In this document: positions 26,159 through 35,395 of the stretch, one piece after another | Layout: every line of letters starts with the position of its first letter | Position numbering within the stretch: the stretch's first letter is position 1 | Assembly: GCF_002026305.1 (NCBI RefSeq) | Contig: NZ_MVAB01000001.1 | Location: forward strand, 1,656,001-1,720,000 | Length of the DNA: 64,000 nt | DNA from: Vagococcus martis | GTDB taxonomy: Bacteria; Bacillota; Bacilli; Lactobacillales; Vagococcaceae | Direction: 5' to 3' | Made by a program: the position numbers and the translations under genes | Notes under the pieces: model-generated | Databases searched by the model: none | What the model saw: the letters and a program-made list of their open reading frames with translations, nothing else | Told to the model about the DNA's origin: nothing

Positions 26159-27401
26159 GTTTTGGGTTGTTGCGTTAGAAACATATAAAAAACATGTAAA
26201 ATCTGCTAGTTTTATCATGATGGTATTGGCACCTTTTCTATTGATTGCTTTTTCATTTGGTACAGGTTATCTTAGTTCAAAATTTTCTGAAGTGAATGAA
26301 ATTGCCATTGTATCAGAAGACAAAGCTATGACAGATAGTTATATTGAATTGGCTAAAAATGATTTTGATATTAATAAAAAGATTACGACAGAATCAATAG
26401 CTAAAAAAGCGTTAGAAAAAGAAGAAATAGATGGTTATCTGGTTATTTCAGTTAAGAATAACCAATTGAATGGAAAATACACAGGTGTTGAAACATTAGG
26501 GACTACGAATCAACAGTTATTGTTAGGTTATCTAAATCAAATGCAGTTAGGTCTTAATTCAAGCTCATTGGGACTCACATCTGATCAAGTAACGAAATTA
26601 TTATCTCAAGCTTCATTGAGTGAAACGCAAGTGAAAATATCAGATGGAAAAATCGAGGAAAATAAAGATAATCGTATGGCTTTGACGTTTGTAGGATTTT
26701 TTGTTGTTCTTGCGATGTATATGATTGTGTTACTGTATGCATCTATTACAGCACAAGAAGTTGCTTCTGAAAAAGGCACGCGTATTATGGAAATTATTTT
26801 ATCAAGTACGACTGCGGCTAAGCATTTTTATGGGAAAATTATGGGGATTTTCTTAGTGATTTTAACTCAGGTTATTATTTATTTATTCTCAGGAATTGTG
26901 GCGTATTTCTTAGCTAAAGATATGGATACAGTTAAAGGATTTTTAGAAACGGTTTCTATGGATGAATTGATAAAAGGGATTCTTGGATATAACTTATTGT
27001 ATTTATTATTGGGTGTATTGATTTATACGATTTTATCTGCTTTTACAGGATCACTTGTCAGCAAGTCAGAGGATGCAGCAAAAGCTGTGACACCCGTTAC
27101 TTATCTAATCATGATTGCGTCTTTACCAACGATGATGTTAGGAATGTCAGACCCTCAAAATATTTTAATTAAAATATTCTCGTTTGTTCCATTCTTTTCT
27201 TCGTTTGCTATGCCAGTTAGAATCGCAAATGACAGTGTGACAAACTCGGAAATATTAATTTCATTAGGTATTTTAGTAGTAGGTATAGTACTTCTTCTTA
27301 AAATGTCAGCGAGAGTTTATAAATCAACTGTTCTTATTTATAGTGATAAGAGTATGATGCAAGTGTTTAAAGATGCATTGAGAGTAACTAAAAAAGCATA
27401 A
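26151..27401 (+). CDS. ABC-2 type permease (NatB-like)
   Basis: 416 residues. The first membrane helix (FIMMVLAPFLLIAFSFGTGYL) is followed by a large extracytoplasmic domain (residues 45-175) and five further helices, with the conserved loop TAQEVASEKGTRIMEIILSSTTAAKHFYGKI of the NatB/YhaP type. The ATG at 26151 is preferred over an in-frame upstream codon at 26139 that lies deeper in the ATPase gene. It forms an exporter with the preceding ATPase. Its terminator has been split by an insertion sequence. Confidence 0.9.
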   Translation: MNKFWVVALETYKKHVKSASFIMMVLAPFLLIAFSFGTGYLSSKFSEVNEIAIVSEDKAMTDSYIELAKNDFDINKKITTESIAKKALEKEEIDGYLVISVKNNQLNGKYTGVETLGTTNQQLLLGYLNQMQLGLNSSSLGLTSDQVTKLLSQASLSETQVKISDGKIEENKDNRMALTFVGFFVVLAMYMIVLLYASITAQEVASEKGTRIMEIILSSTTAAKHFYGKIMGIFLVILTQVIIYLFSGIVAYFLAKDMDTVKGFLETVSMDELIKGILGYNLLYLLLGVLIYTILSAFTGSLVSKSEDAAKAVTPVTYLIMIASLPTMMLGMSDPQNILIKIFSFVPFFSSFAMPVRIANDSVTNSEILISLGILVVGIVLLLKMSARVYKSTVLIYSDKSMMQVFKDALRVTKKA

Positions 27402-27404
27402 AAT

Positions 27405-27429
27405 AAAGAGCCTTCCTTACATTGGGTAA
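27405..27429 (+). terminator. left arm of a bidirectional terminator split by an IS
   Basis: The arm AAAGAGCCTTCCTTAC (27405-27420) and GTAA (27426-27429) would pair with GTAAAGAAGGCTTTTT, now at 28697-28712 on the other side of the IS. Without the IS this would be a bidirectional terminator between the permease gene and convergent murQ. Confidence 0.7.
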
Positions 27430-27513
27430 GGAACTGACCCCAAAAGATGAGACAAATATAAAAACACCCCTGTTGAATTCATGTAAAATGAATTTAACGG
27501 AGGTGTATTTTTT

Positions 27514-27837
27514 ATGGTTAAAAGGATTGCTTATCCAGTAGAAGTAAAAGAAGAAGCTATAAAAATGAAACTTGAAGGTAAAACAACATCAGAAATTATG
27601 AATAAACTCAACATTCGGAATAAAACTCAGGTGAAAACATGGTGGAAATGGTATAGAAATGGAGAATCTTATCGATTCTCTCAAGGTGTGGGAAAACAAT
27701 ATACTTATGGAAAAGGTAATGAACACTTTTCGCCTTTAGAAGTTCTAGAAAGAGAAAACAAGTACTTGAAACAGGAAATTGATGTTTTAAAAAAATACAA
27801 GGAGTTGGAAAGGATGTGGAAAAAGAAGTATTCATAA
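27514..27837 (+). CDS. IS3-family transposase OrfA (copy 1)
   Basis: 107 residues. The N-terminal helix-turn-helix (YPVEVKEEAIKMKLEGKTTSEIMNKLNIRNKTQVKTWWKWY) recognises the element ends; a C-terminal leucine-zipper-like helix (PLEVLERENKYLKQEIDVLKKYKELERMWKKK) mediates oligomerisation. An AACGGAGGTG ribosome site lies upstream. It overlaps orfB by 22 bases; an A5G run at the overlap may allow frameshifting to an OrfAB fusion, as is common in IS3 elements. Confidence 0.9.
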   Translation: MVKRIAYPVEVKEEAIKMKLEGKTTSEIMNKLNIRNKTQVKTWWKWYRNGESYRFSQGVGKQYTYGKGNEHFSPLEVLERENKYLKQEIDVLKKYKELERMWKKKYS

Positions 27838-28658
27838 ATTTAGTTGATTCTTATAAAGGAAAACTATCTATAACATGGTTATGTCACTATTTTGGGATAG
27901 CTAGAAGTACTTACTATCGTTGGTCTAAGAAAGAATATGTTGCCGATAATCGAATTAAAATGATTGAGCAGCTGTGTAAAGAAAACAAGTTCACTTATGG
28001 TTATCGAAAAATCACTTTTTTACTTCGTAAAAAGATAAAAGTGAATCATAAAGTTGTTCAGCGTATTATGCAAAAATATGGATGGAGTTGTCAGGTGAAA
28101 ATAAAGAAAGAAAAACGTCCAGGTTCTATTTATTTTAAAACTACTAATATAATTGATAGAGACTTTAGTTCAAGTAAGCCACTAGAAAAACTAACAACAG
28201 ACATCACTTATCTTGATTATGGTCCTAAAAGACTCTATCTTTCTAGCATTATGGATTTGTTTAATGGAGAAATACTTTCTTATACAATAAGTGAAAAACA
28301 GGACATATCTTGTGTTTTAGACACACTAAATAAATTACCTAAACTTCCAGATAAATGTATACTTCATTCGGATCAAGGTTCTGTGTATACTTCATATGCT
28401 TATTATCACGCAACAAAAGAAAAGAGCATTACCAGAAGTATGTCCCGAAAAGGGACTCCTGCAGATAATGCTCCAATAGAATCGTTTCATTCCATCCTAA
28501 AGTCTGAAACGTTCTCATTACACCCAGAGCTTGGAAGCTCTACAATTAGTGTAATTGAAACTGTACAAAATTTCATCAACTATTATAATAAAGAAAGAAT
28601 TCAACAAAAATACGACTACTTATCTCCAGTTGACTATCGGAAAAAAGTAATCGCATAG
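27816..28658 (+). CDS. IS3-family transposase OrfB, DDE integrase core (copy 1)
   Basis: 280 residues starting at GTG within orfA. The region YGIARSTYYRWSKKE and the HTH_21 part (YGYRKITFLLRKK) lead into the rve integrase core. The DDE triad is visible as Asp in LTTDITYLD, Asp in LHSDQGSVYTS and Glu in NAPIESFHSILKSE, with the usual Lys/Arg seven residues on. It provides strand transfer, probably as an OrfAB fusion. The sequence is intact and identical to copy 2. Confidence 0.93.
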   Translation: MEKEVFINLVDSYKGKLSITWLCHYFGIARSTYYRWSKKEYVADNRIKMIEQLCKENKFTYGYRKITFLLRKKIKVNHKVVQRIMQKYGWSCQVKIKKEKRPGSIYFKTTNIIDRDFSSSKPLEKLTTDITYLDYGPKRLYLSSIMDLFNGEILSYTISEKQDISCVLDTLNKLPKLPDKCILHSDQGSVYTSYAYYHATKEKSITRSMSRKGTPADNAPIESFHSILKSETFSLHPELGSSTISVIETVQNFINYYNKERIQQKYDYLSPVDYRKKVIA

Positions 28659-28713
28659 GTGTTTTTATTACTGTCTCATTTTAGGGGTTCAGTCCCGTAA
28701 AGAAGGCTTTTTA

Positions 28714-29613
28714 TTATGATAAAGTCTTTTTAACAAAGCCATTAGCATTGACTAATTTGGTTTTAGCAGTATGTTTGTCACTGTTAGTTAGTATCATCAC
28801 AATCGCCAATTTAACATCTTCATCGGCGTCATAAAAATAGTTTTCAGCCATTTCATAGTCACAGTCAGTTGCTTGCATGATAATTCTTTTTGCTCGTTCA
28901 ACGAGTTTTTCGTTAGTTGCTTTAACATCAACCATTAGGTTGTTGAAGACTTTTCCAATGCCAATCATGCTGATGGTCGAAATCATGTTTAGAACTAATT
29001 TTTGTGCTGTACCAGATTTCAACCTTGTTGATCCCGTTAAAAATTCAGGTCCAACATTAATTTCAATTGGAAACTCTGCGTGCTGACTGATTTTGGCTTG
29101 TTTATTACAAGATAAACTTGCTGTTGTTGCTCCAACAGATTGTGCGTAGTTTAATCCACCAATAACATAAGGTGTCCGCCCACTTGCTGCAATACCTAGC
29201 ACAATATCGTTGTCAGTTAGTTTTAGTTTCATCAAGTCCTCTCTACCAAGTTCTAAAGAGTCTTCAGCGCCTTCCACAGCTATTGTCATGGCTTTTTCTC
29301 CACCCGCAATCAATCCGATAACCATATCTGGATTAACGCCAAATGTTGGAACGCATTCAGCAGCGTCTAACACACCAAGCCGTCCACTAGTACCAGCACC
29401 CATATAGATAAGTCTTCCACCATTGTTAAAAGCATTAATTGTCTGTTCAATGACAGGTTCAATGCTATCTAGTTCTTTTCGGACGGCTTGTGCAACTTTT
29501 TCATCTTCTTTATTCATTAAAACAAGGGCTTCTTTAACGCTCATTGAGTCTAATCCGAAAGTATTTTGATTTCGTTGTTCAGTTGTTAAGTTATTTAAAT
29601 TAATTTTTGTCAT
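28714..29613 (-). CDS. murQ: N-acetylmuramic acid 6-phosphate etherase MurQ
   Basis: 299 residues with a SIS domain. Conserved motifs include GGRLIYMGAGTSGRLGVLDAAECVPTFG, LIAGGEKAM, DIVLGIAASGRTPYVIGGL and GPEFLTGSTRLKSGTAQKLVLNM, which holds the catalytic Glu. The enzyme removes lactate from MurNAc-6-P to give GlcNAc-6-P in cell-wall recycling. Two in-frame ATGs exist (29622 and 29613); AAAGG abuts the first and is 9 bases before the second, so 29613 is preferred and gives the usual family length. No MurNAc PTS gene is adjacent. Its terminator is interrupted by the IS3 copy. Confidence 0.95.
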   Translation of the reverse strand: MTKINLNNLTTEQRNQNTFGLDSMSVKEALVLMNKEDEKVAQAVRKELDSIEPVIEQTINAFNNGGRLIYMGAGTSGRLGVLDAAECVPTFGVNPDMVIGLIAGGEKAMTIAVEGAEDSLELGREDLMKLKLTDNDIVLGIAASGRTPYVIGGLNYAQSVGATTASLSCNKQAKISQHAEFPIEINVGPEFLTGSTRLKSGTAQKLVLNMISTISMIGIGKVFNNLMVDVKATNEKLVERAKRIIMQATDCDYEMAENYFYDADEDVKLAIVMILTNSDKHTAKTKLVNANGFVKKTLS

Positions 29614-29796
29614 AGTTTTCATCCTTTATGAATCTTTCGATAGTAGAGTGATTACTTCTTTATTATAACGAGTATGAAATATAATTTCAATATTAAAGAT
29701 ATAAATTATAAAATTTTATTTCCTTAGAAATCGTTTTAAGTGACGAATAAAAGAAGTTTGTTTAAAATGAGGGAAATGGATGAAGGAGATGATTCG

Positions 29797-30312
29797 ATGG
29801 AAGAAAAAGCAATATTTGCTGGAGGGTGCTTTTGGTGTATGGTAAAACCATTTGATGAGTTACCTGGGATTATTAAAGTAGTATCTGGTTACACTGGAGG
29901 TCATACAGTCAACCCAACTTATGAGGAAGTTTGTAGTGGGACAACAGGTCATACTGAAGCGGTTGAAATTACATTTGATCCTAGTATTATAACTTATAAG
30001 AAATTAGTTGAAATTTATTGGCATCAAACAGATCCAACTGATGCAATGGGACAATTTGTCGACAGAGGAGACTCTTATCGCCCAGTTATTTTTTATAATT
30101 CTGAAGAGCAGTATGATGTTGCGACCCAATCAAAAAAAGAATTGGAAGAAAGTGGCAAGTTTGACCAACCAATAGTGACTCAAATAGAAGAAGCTCAAGT
30201 ATTCTATCCGGCTGAAGAGTATCATCAAGATTTTTACAAAAAAAATAGAACTCATTATCAAAATTATCGACAAGCTTCTGGTCGAGATAATTTTATTGAA
30301 TCAAAATGGTAA
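29797..30312 (+). CDS. msrA: peptide methionine sulfoxide reductase MsrA
   Basis: 171 residues. The catalytic Cys lies in AGGCFWCM at the N-terminus, followed by [52 protein letters not shown] and a C-terminal YHQDFYKKN segment, all typical of MsrA. No MsrB domain is fused. The ATG at 29797 is chosen because AAGGAGATGATTCG precedes it; the frame could begin at 29740, but the added residues are not conserved. It repairs S-methionine sulfoxide in proteins. It is a single-gene unit, divergent from murQ. Confidence 0.95.
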   Translation: MEEKAIFAGGCFWCMVKPFDELPGIIKVVSGYTGGHTVNPTYEEVCSGTTGHTEAVEITFDPSIITYKKLVEIYWHQTDPTDAMGQFVDRGDSYRPVIFYNSEEQYDVATQSKKELEESGKFDQPIVTQIEEAQVFYPAEEYHQDFYKKNRTHYQNYRQASGRDNFIESKW

Positions 30313-30352
30313 AAATAAAAAGAGACTGACCAAAAAGTCTCTAGAATAAACT

Positions 30353-30394
30353 AAAAGGAAGAAAATCTTTTTTCGATTTTCTTCCTTTTTTGAC
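30353..30394 (+). terminator. terminator after msrA
   Basis: A 15-bp perfect stem AAAAGGAAGAAAATC / GATTTTCTTCCTTTT (30353-30367, 30375-30389) with a 7-base loop and trailing T's. A second small hairpin (AGAGACT/AGTCTCT, 30321-30342) lies between it and msrA. Confidence 0.85.
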
Positions 30395-30399
30395 GTAAA

Positions 30400-32112
30400 A
30401 AATAGCACTATCCTATATAATTAAAGTGACGAAACCAACTAAAAAGGAGTGCTATTTATGTATAAGAATTATAACATGAAACAGGTTACTTTATCACTGA
30501 ATTTAGATATTTATTTAGAAGAAAATGATATCGCTTTTGCGATTGATGAATTAGTAGAAAGTATTCCTGTGGATGTGTTCTCAGTTTTTGAGCATCGAAT
30601 GGGAACTTCGTCTTATCATCCAAAAATGATGTTGAATCTTATTCTGTGTGGCTACACTCAATCTATTTTTTCAGTCAGAAAGATAGAAGCTATGTCTAAA
30701 GATAGCATTCGTGCCATGTGGTTAACGCAATCACAGACACCTAACCAGAACAATTAATCGATTCAGAGTGAACCCACTGGTTCAACCGATACTTCAAGAA
30801 TGTTTTATTCAATTTAGAAATCAGCTTGTTTCTCAACAATTAATTGATGAAGAAGCTATTTTTATTGATGGAACGAAGTTAGAAGCCAACGTAAATAAAT
30901 ATACCTTCACCTTCATTTGGAAAAAGAGTACACAACGTTATGAAGAATCTTTGAGAGAAAAGTCAAAGTCCTATTATCAACAACTTGTAGAAGAGCAAAT
31001 TATTCCATCTATTTGTTCAGAAGATGATGAGTTAAACACAGGAAATTTAAAACAAATCATTGATGAGTTGGAAATGAAAGTAAGTGATTTAAGCACTAAA
31101 ATTGAAAATACTTCAGATGTTCAAGAGAGAAAAGAACTTCATTCTGAGCGTAAAGAGCCTAAAAAAGCATTGAAAGCTTTTTCTGACTTTATCTATAGAA
31201 AGCAAAAATATAAAGAACAACATGATATTTATAACGATAGAAATAGCTACTCTAAAACAGATCATGATGCCACTTTTATGAGAATGAAAGATGACCACAT
31301 GATGATTGGTCAGTTAAAACCTGGATATAACGTTCAAATTGCAACCAATCATCAATACGTTTTAGCATATGAAACATTTTTAAATCCAACGGATTTTAAA
31401 ACAATGATTCCTTTCTTAGATACTATCAAGAAATCTTATTTTGACTTACCTAAATACATTGTGGCTGACGCAGGTTATGGTAGTGAAGAAAACTATCAAG
31501 CAATTTTAGATAATTTTGAAAGAACTCCATTAATTACTTATACAATGTATCAGAAAGAACACACTAAAAAATACAAACAAAATCCATTTATTCCAGATAA
31601 CTGGATTTATAATGAATTGGCAGATACTTATATTTGCCCGAATAATCGAGAAGTCAAATTTAGAAATTACTCTACTCGAGCGGATAAATCTGGATTCAAA
31701 AGGCAATTTAAAATGTATGAATGTGAGTCTTGTTTAAATTGCCCAGTTAGAGCATTATGTACTCGTGCGAAGAGTAGTAAAAATCGAGTAGTTCAAAAAA
31801 ATGGGAGTTGGGAATATTTTAAGGCTCACGTAAGAGAGCTTTTGAAAGAGGATGTCACAGGAGAAATATACCGTCAAAGAAAAATAGATGTTGAACCAGC
31901 CTTTGGAAATCTGAAGGCTAATTTGGCATTCAATCGATTCTCTGTAAGAGGAACAGATAAGATTTCACAGGAACTGGGATTTTCGTTAATGGCACTAAAT
32001 TTAAGAAAAATGAGAAAAAATAGGAAGGATATTAGTGAGAGAATACGAAAAAACAAGCATTCTGAAATGAGAGGTTTCATTTTGGAATGCTTGTGTCAAT
32101 CGAAAATAAAAA
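30400..32112 (+). mobile_element. IS1182-family element remnant
   Basis: Extent is approximate: the left end lies after the msrA terminator and the right end abuts the ISNCY-type element at 32113. No terminal repeats could be matched. It carries one transposase gene broken by a single-base deletion. Confidence 0.6.
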
Positions 32113-32138
32113 TGTCCCAAAATGAGGGCTCACATTAG
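30458..32138 (+). pseudogene. IS1182-family transposase, frameshifted
   Basis: The ATG at 30458 follows AAAAAGGAG. The first frame gives the IS1182 N-terminus (MYKNYNMKQVTLSLNLDI, HRMGTSSYHPKMML, then MWLTQSQTPN) and stops at 30758. The next frame, open before 30768, continues as RTINRFRVNP and runs to 32138 with FIDGTKLEANVNKYTF, DHDATFMRMK, YIVADAGYGSEENY and RQRKIDVEPAFGNLKANLAFNRF, covering the DDE region. A one-base loss near 30747 explains the break. The last eight codons appear to come from the terminal repeat of the neighbouring ISNCY element. It is not expected to be active. Confidence 0.85.
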
Positions 32139-33643
32139 CGCAATCTTTACTGCGTAAAACTTGCACTAATGTGACCATTATTGGTAAAATAAGGTACTTT
32201 TTGTTTCAGGCTGTTTTTTCAGCCTCATGTTCTTCGATAGTACGGTCAATACTTTGAAGATACCTTTTGAAAGACTCAAGTTTCCACGGATGTGACTGTG
32301 GTGGAATGTACTTGCGTCTTAACCCCATCAAATTCTTTTGAATAGGTCTCGTGGGTTTTTAATCGTCTAGTAGGATAAATTTTTTCTGCTATATTAACAT
32401 AAATCTCCCCGTTAAAAGCTTTTATAATTAATGCTTTCGTTTTCCTTGTAAAATATTTGTCGCTACCACCTTCCGTTGGAAGATAAAATTTATTTTGATA
32501 CTTAATATGATGGCCATTATCGACTATACGATGAGAGACAGTAGCTAGTAATAAATTAATTTAAGCTGTTGTAGGAGAAGTTTCATAAACACTTTCTGCA
32601 GTTTTGTGACCAAATTGTCGATTGAAATTTCGAATCCATACAGATAGAAATTGATTAGCCTCCTCTATAGAATGTATATTTGCTATCTCAAGATCAACAG
32701 GCAATCTTGATTGCACTGTCCCATTTAAACGTTCTACACGACCTTTTGCTTGAGGAATAGAGGATGTTTTTATGTGAATACCTAATTGATGACAAGCAAA
32801 CCCAAACTGCGTGAACGTATCTTCTTCTACAGCTTTTGTTGATTTTTTGTTGTACTCAAAGACGGTTCGTTTATCTGTTAGAAAAGTGGCAGGAATCCCT
32901 TGTTTTGTCAGAATTTGATGAAGAACATGGTAATAACCATTGAGCGTTTCCTGTTGGTCAAAATAAGCGCCAACAATATTACCTGATGCGTCGTCAATAG
33001 CTAAATGAAGATGAGTTATTTGATTTCCAAACCAATTATATGAACTAGCATCTAATTGAATTAATTCTCCTTTGTATTTTTTTCTAGGTCGACTAGGATG
33101 GGTCTTTTCAGGGAGTTCTAGGTAGTCTTCAGCTCTTGGAACCAATAGGTTCTCTGATTGTTTGGTTTGTTGACCTTCTTGCTTTATTAATTGTTTGAGT
33201 CTTCTTTTTGTCTTTTTTTGAGCCTTTGGTGAAAGTATTTTTTCTTTGTACAGGATGCTTCTAATTGTAGTATCTGTATAACAGATATGATGGTCGTTTT
33301 TCAGTATTTCAGTAAAATGCTTAATATTTGGTTTAATACTAAACGATTGATAACTAGTGATTATTTGTTGTTTTACTTTTTCAGGCACAGAGTGCTTATT
33401 TTTTCTCCCTCGATTTTTATGGACAAATGCTGATTTACCATTTTCCCTGTATGATTTCACTAAACGGTTAATTTGTCGTATAGATAAATTAAGTTCAACA
33501 CTAGCTCTCTTTTTTTGTTTTTTATTTTCAGCGACAGCTTTAATAACTTGATACTTTTTGGTTTCATTCATTGTTAGATTTATCCTTTTCATAAAGTTAT
33601 TTTATCATTTTGGGACATTTTGTCTTTCGACCTACTTAGGACA
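32113..33643 (-). mobile_element. ISNCY (IS1202-type) element, degraded
   Basis: The repeat TGTCCCAAAATGA at 32113 is matched by its complement at 33605-33617, and similarity extends outward (TCGAAA-N4-AAATGTCCC) on both sides. On the right the element probably runs to the TAGGACA at 33643; on the left it may be cut by the IS1182 remnant. An inner hairpin CACATTAGCGCAA / TTGCACTAATGTG (32131-32143, 32161-32173) lies near the left end. The transposase gene inside is a pseudogene. Confidence 0.7.
32206..33592 (-). pseudogene. ISNCY-family transposase with a nonsense codon and a frameshift
   Basis: Residues 1-343 (33592-32561) show the HTH (ASVELNLSIRQINRLVKSYRENG), GELIQLDASSYNWFG with the first catalytic Asp, FLTDKRTVFEY with the second, and PQAKGRVERLNGTVQ with the Glu. 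The frame ends at TAA (32563-32561) where family members continue; reading on in the same frame gives INLLLATVSHRIVDNGHHIKY and further coding-like sequence. A G4 run near 32312 then shifts the frame, and the end (LRRKYIPPQSHPWK...RTIEEHEAEKTA, stop at 32206) is in another frame. One stop codon and one inserted G therefore inactivate a protein of about 460 residues. Confidence 0.8.
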
Positions 33644-33689
33644 TTATCACTTTCAAATGATATAATTAGAAAAAGATTAAAAATTAGTG

Positions 33690-33718
33690 TTGACATCATG
33701 AGTTAAATCATGTAAATT
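33690..33718 (+). promoter_or_regulatory. promoter of the methionine transport operon
   Basis: TTGACA (33690-33695), 17 bases, TAAATT (33713-33718), with TG two bases before the -10. It lies about 50 bases upstream of the first T-box leader and just downstream of the IS. Confidence 0.7.
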
Positions 33719-33767
33719 TATAGCCATAGATAAATAACGTTCTGTTGATTAGGAAAGTATACTTTGA

Positions 33768-34003
33768 TGCTTTTTAGAGAGACTCTGGTTGGTGAAAAGA
33801 GTTAAGTTCAGATAAGTAGAAAATGGCCTATGAGGAAAGGATATCGATAAGTAGGTATTCTCGGAGATTGTTTCACCGTTAAAAGAAACGCCGATAGATT
33901 TTTTGTCGGGCTAAGGGAAGAAGAAATTCTTCTAAACTAAGGTGGTAACACGATAACTCGTCCTTTTACATAGTTCACTATGTAAAAGGACTTTTTTATT
34001 TTT
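33768..34003 (+). promoter_or_regulatory. T-box leader 1 (methionine specifier)
   Basis: A Stem I start of the usual form (TTTTAGAGAGACTCTGG then TTGGTGAAAAGA) is followed by the specifier region GAAAATGGCC, with ATG at 33823-33825, and by the antiterminator T-box AGGTGGTAACACG at 33940-33952, whose TGGT can pair with an ACCA tRNA end. A perfect 14-bp terminator stem (33960-33973 / 33978-33991) and T-run come next. Uncharged tRNA-Met would favour read-through into the downstream genes. Confidence 0.88.
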
Positions 34004-34049
34004 ATAGACATACGATGACATGGTAAGTAAGTTGCTTTTTTATTTTTTA

Positions 34050-34291
34050 CAGAGAACCTCAATTAGCTGAGAAGAGGAAAAATGATGTAACTGAAAATGG
34101 CCATTGAGTAATTTGGATTCGAGCAAAATATTGTAAGAATGCAACGAGCGCAACCGTTAACTTGCTAGAGTATGATAGTACTCGATAAGGATTAATTTGT
34201 GAGAATTAGTCAAATTAGAGGTGGTAACACGCACAAGCGTCCTCAAGAAAACAAATGACAGGGTTTGTTTTCTTGGGGATGTTTTTTTTTT
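34050..34291 (+). promoter_or_regulatory. T-box leader 2 (methionine specifier), in tandem
   Basis: A second complete T-box: ACAGAGAACC Stem I start, specifier region again GAAAATGGCC with ATG at 34097-34099, T-box AGGTGGTAACACG at 34219-34231, and a 15-bp terminator stem (34241-34255 / 34264-34278) followed by a T-run. It ends 25 bases before metN. The shared specifier context supports methionine for both leaders. Confidence 0.88.
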
Positions 34292-34315
34292 ATAAATAAA
34301 TTTGGAGGAAATAAA

Positions 34316-35395
34316 ATGATTGAGTTGAAAGATATATCAGTAACGTTCCATCAACCAGACAGACAAATTAATGCTGTCAGAGATGTAAATTTAACTATAG
34401 ATAAAGGGGATATATATGGCATTGTCGGTTTTTCTGGTGCAGGAAAAAGCACGTTAGTGAGAGTGATTAATTTATTACAACAACCGACATCGGGTGAGGT
34501 CATTATAAAAGGAGAAAACATTACAAATTTAAAGGGAAAGGATTTAAGAAGGAAGAGACAGTCCATTGGGATGATTTTCCAACATTTTAATCTAATGGTA
34601 AGTCGTACTATTTTTGATAATGTTGATTTTTCGCTAAAGTATTCAGGAAAATCAAAACAAGAGAGAAAAGAAAAAGTAACAGAATTATTAGAATTAGTTG
34701 GTTTATCTGATCAACATGACGCGTATCCAAGCCAATTGTCAGGAGGTCAAAAACAACGTGTTGCTATTGCAAGAGCTTTAGCAAATGACCCAGAAATTCT
34801 TTTATGTGATGAAGCAACAAGTGCTCTTGATCCAAAAACAACATTACAGATTTTATCCCTATTAAAAGAATTGAATAAACGGTTAAATTTAACCATTGTA
34901 CTTATTACCCACGAAATGCAAGTGGTTAAAGAAATATGTAATAAAGTCGCAGTAATGGAAAATGGCGAGATTGTTGAAAAAGGAGACAGTGTCACATTAT
35001 TTAGCCAAGCGGAAAAAGAATTGACTCAGACATTTATTCGAACAGCTTCACATATTGATCAAGCCCTAGAAACGATACTGAATAGTCAATCCTTTATTGA
35101 TTCATCCAACGACGTTTGGCTAATTGAATTATCTTATATAGGAAGTCAAACGAATGAAGCGTTAATTTCACAACTGTACAGTCGTTTCCAAGTATCAGCC
35201 AATATTCTTTATGGAAATGTTGAAATTATTCAAGATGTCCCATTGGGAAGCTTAGTGGTCAGTTTGTCAGGTGACATAGATAAAAGACAAGAAGCAGTGG
35301 CTTATCTTATTGCTGAAGGCGTTAAAATTACAATCGTTAAAGTAGATGAGCCAGTTGAAGTGGAAGGAGTGAATCATTATGCAAGGGTTAATTGA
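34316..35395 (+). CDS. metN: methionine ABC transporter ATP-binding protein MetN
   Basis: 359 residues. Walker A GFSGAGKST near residue 40, signature LSGGQKQR, Walker B ILLCDEATSALDP and switch ITHEMQVVK are all present. The C-terminal 110 residues form the NIL/ACT-like domain that senses methionine in MetN proteins (WLIELSYIGSQTNEALISQLYSRF...GSLVVSLSG). The ATG at 34316 follows TTTGGAGGAAAT; an upstream in-frame codon at 34265 lies in the terminator of the leader. With MetP and MetQ it imports methionine; expression is gated by two methionine T-boxes. Confidence 0.95.
   Translation: MIELKDISVTFHQPDRQINAVRDVNLTIDKGDIYGIVGFSGAGKSTLVRVINLLQQPTSGEVIIKGENITNLKGKDLRRKRQSIGMIFQHFNLMVSRTIFDNVDFSLKYSGKSKQERKEKVTELLELVGLSDQHDAYPSQLSGGQKQRVAIARALANDPEILLCDEATSALDPKTTLQILSLLKELNKRLNLTIVLITHEMQVVKEICNKVAVMENGEIVEKGDSVTLFSQAEKELTQTFIRTASHIDQALETILNSQSFIDSSNDVWLIELSYIGSQTNEALISQLYSRFQVSANILYGNVEIIQDVPLGSLVVSLSGDIDKRQEAVAYLIAEGVKITIVKVDEPVEVEGVNHYARVN

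Larger units (their letters stand above)
27430..28696 (+). mobile_element. intact IS3-family element, copy 1
   Basis: A 1267-bp element with imperfect terminal inverted repeats: left GGAACTGACCCC (27430) and, read inward, right GGGACTGAACCCC (28696), with similarity continuing through TGAGACA...ATAAAAACACC. It is flanked by a 4-bp direct repeat GTAA (27426-27429 and 28697-28700), so it moved by normal transposition. It carries overlapping orfA and orfB. A 1190-bp identical but left-truncated copy lies at 49404-50593. Confidence 0.88.

Noticed and set aside
33768-34291. SAM (S-box) riboswitches before metN
   Set aside because: Both leaders contain the T-box antiterminator sequence GGTGGTAACACG and Stem I features; no S-box core was seen.
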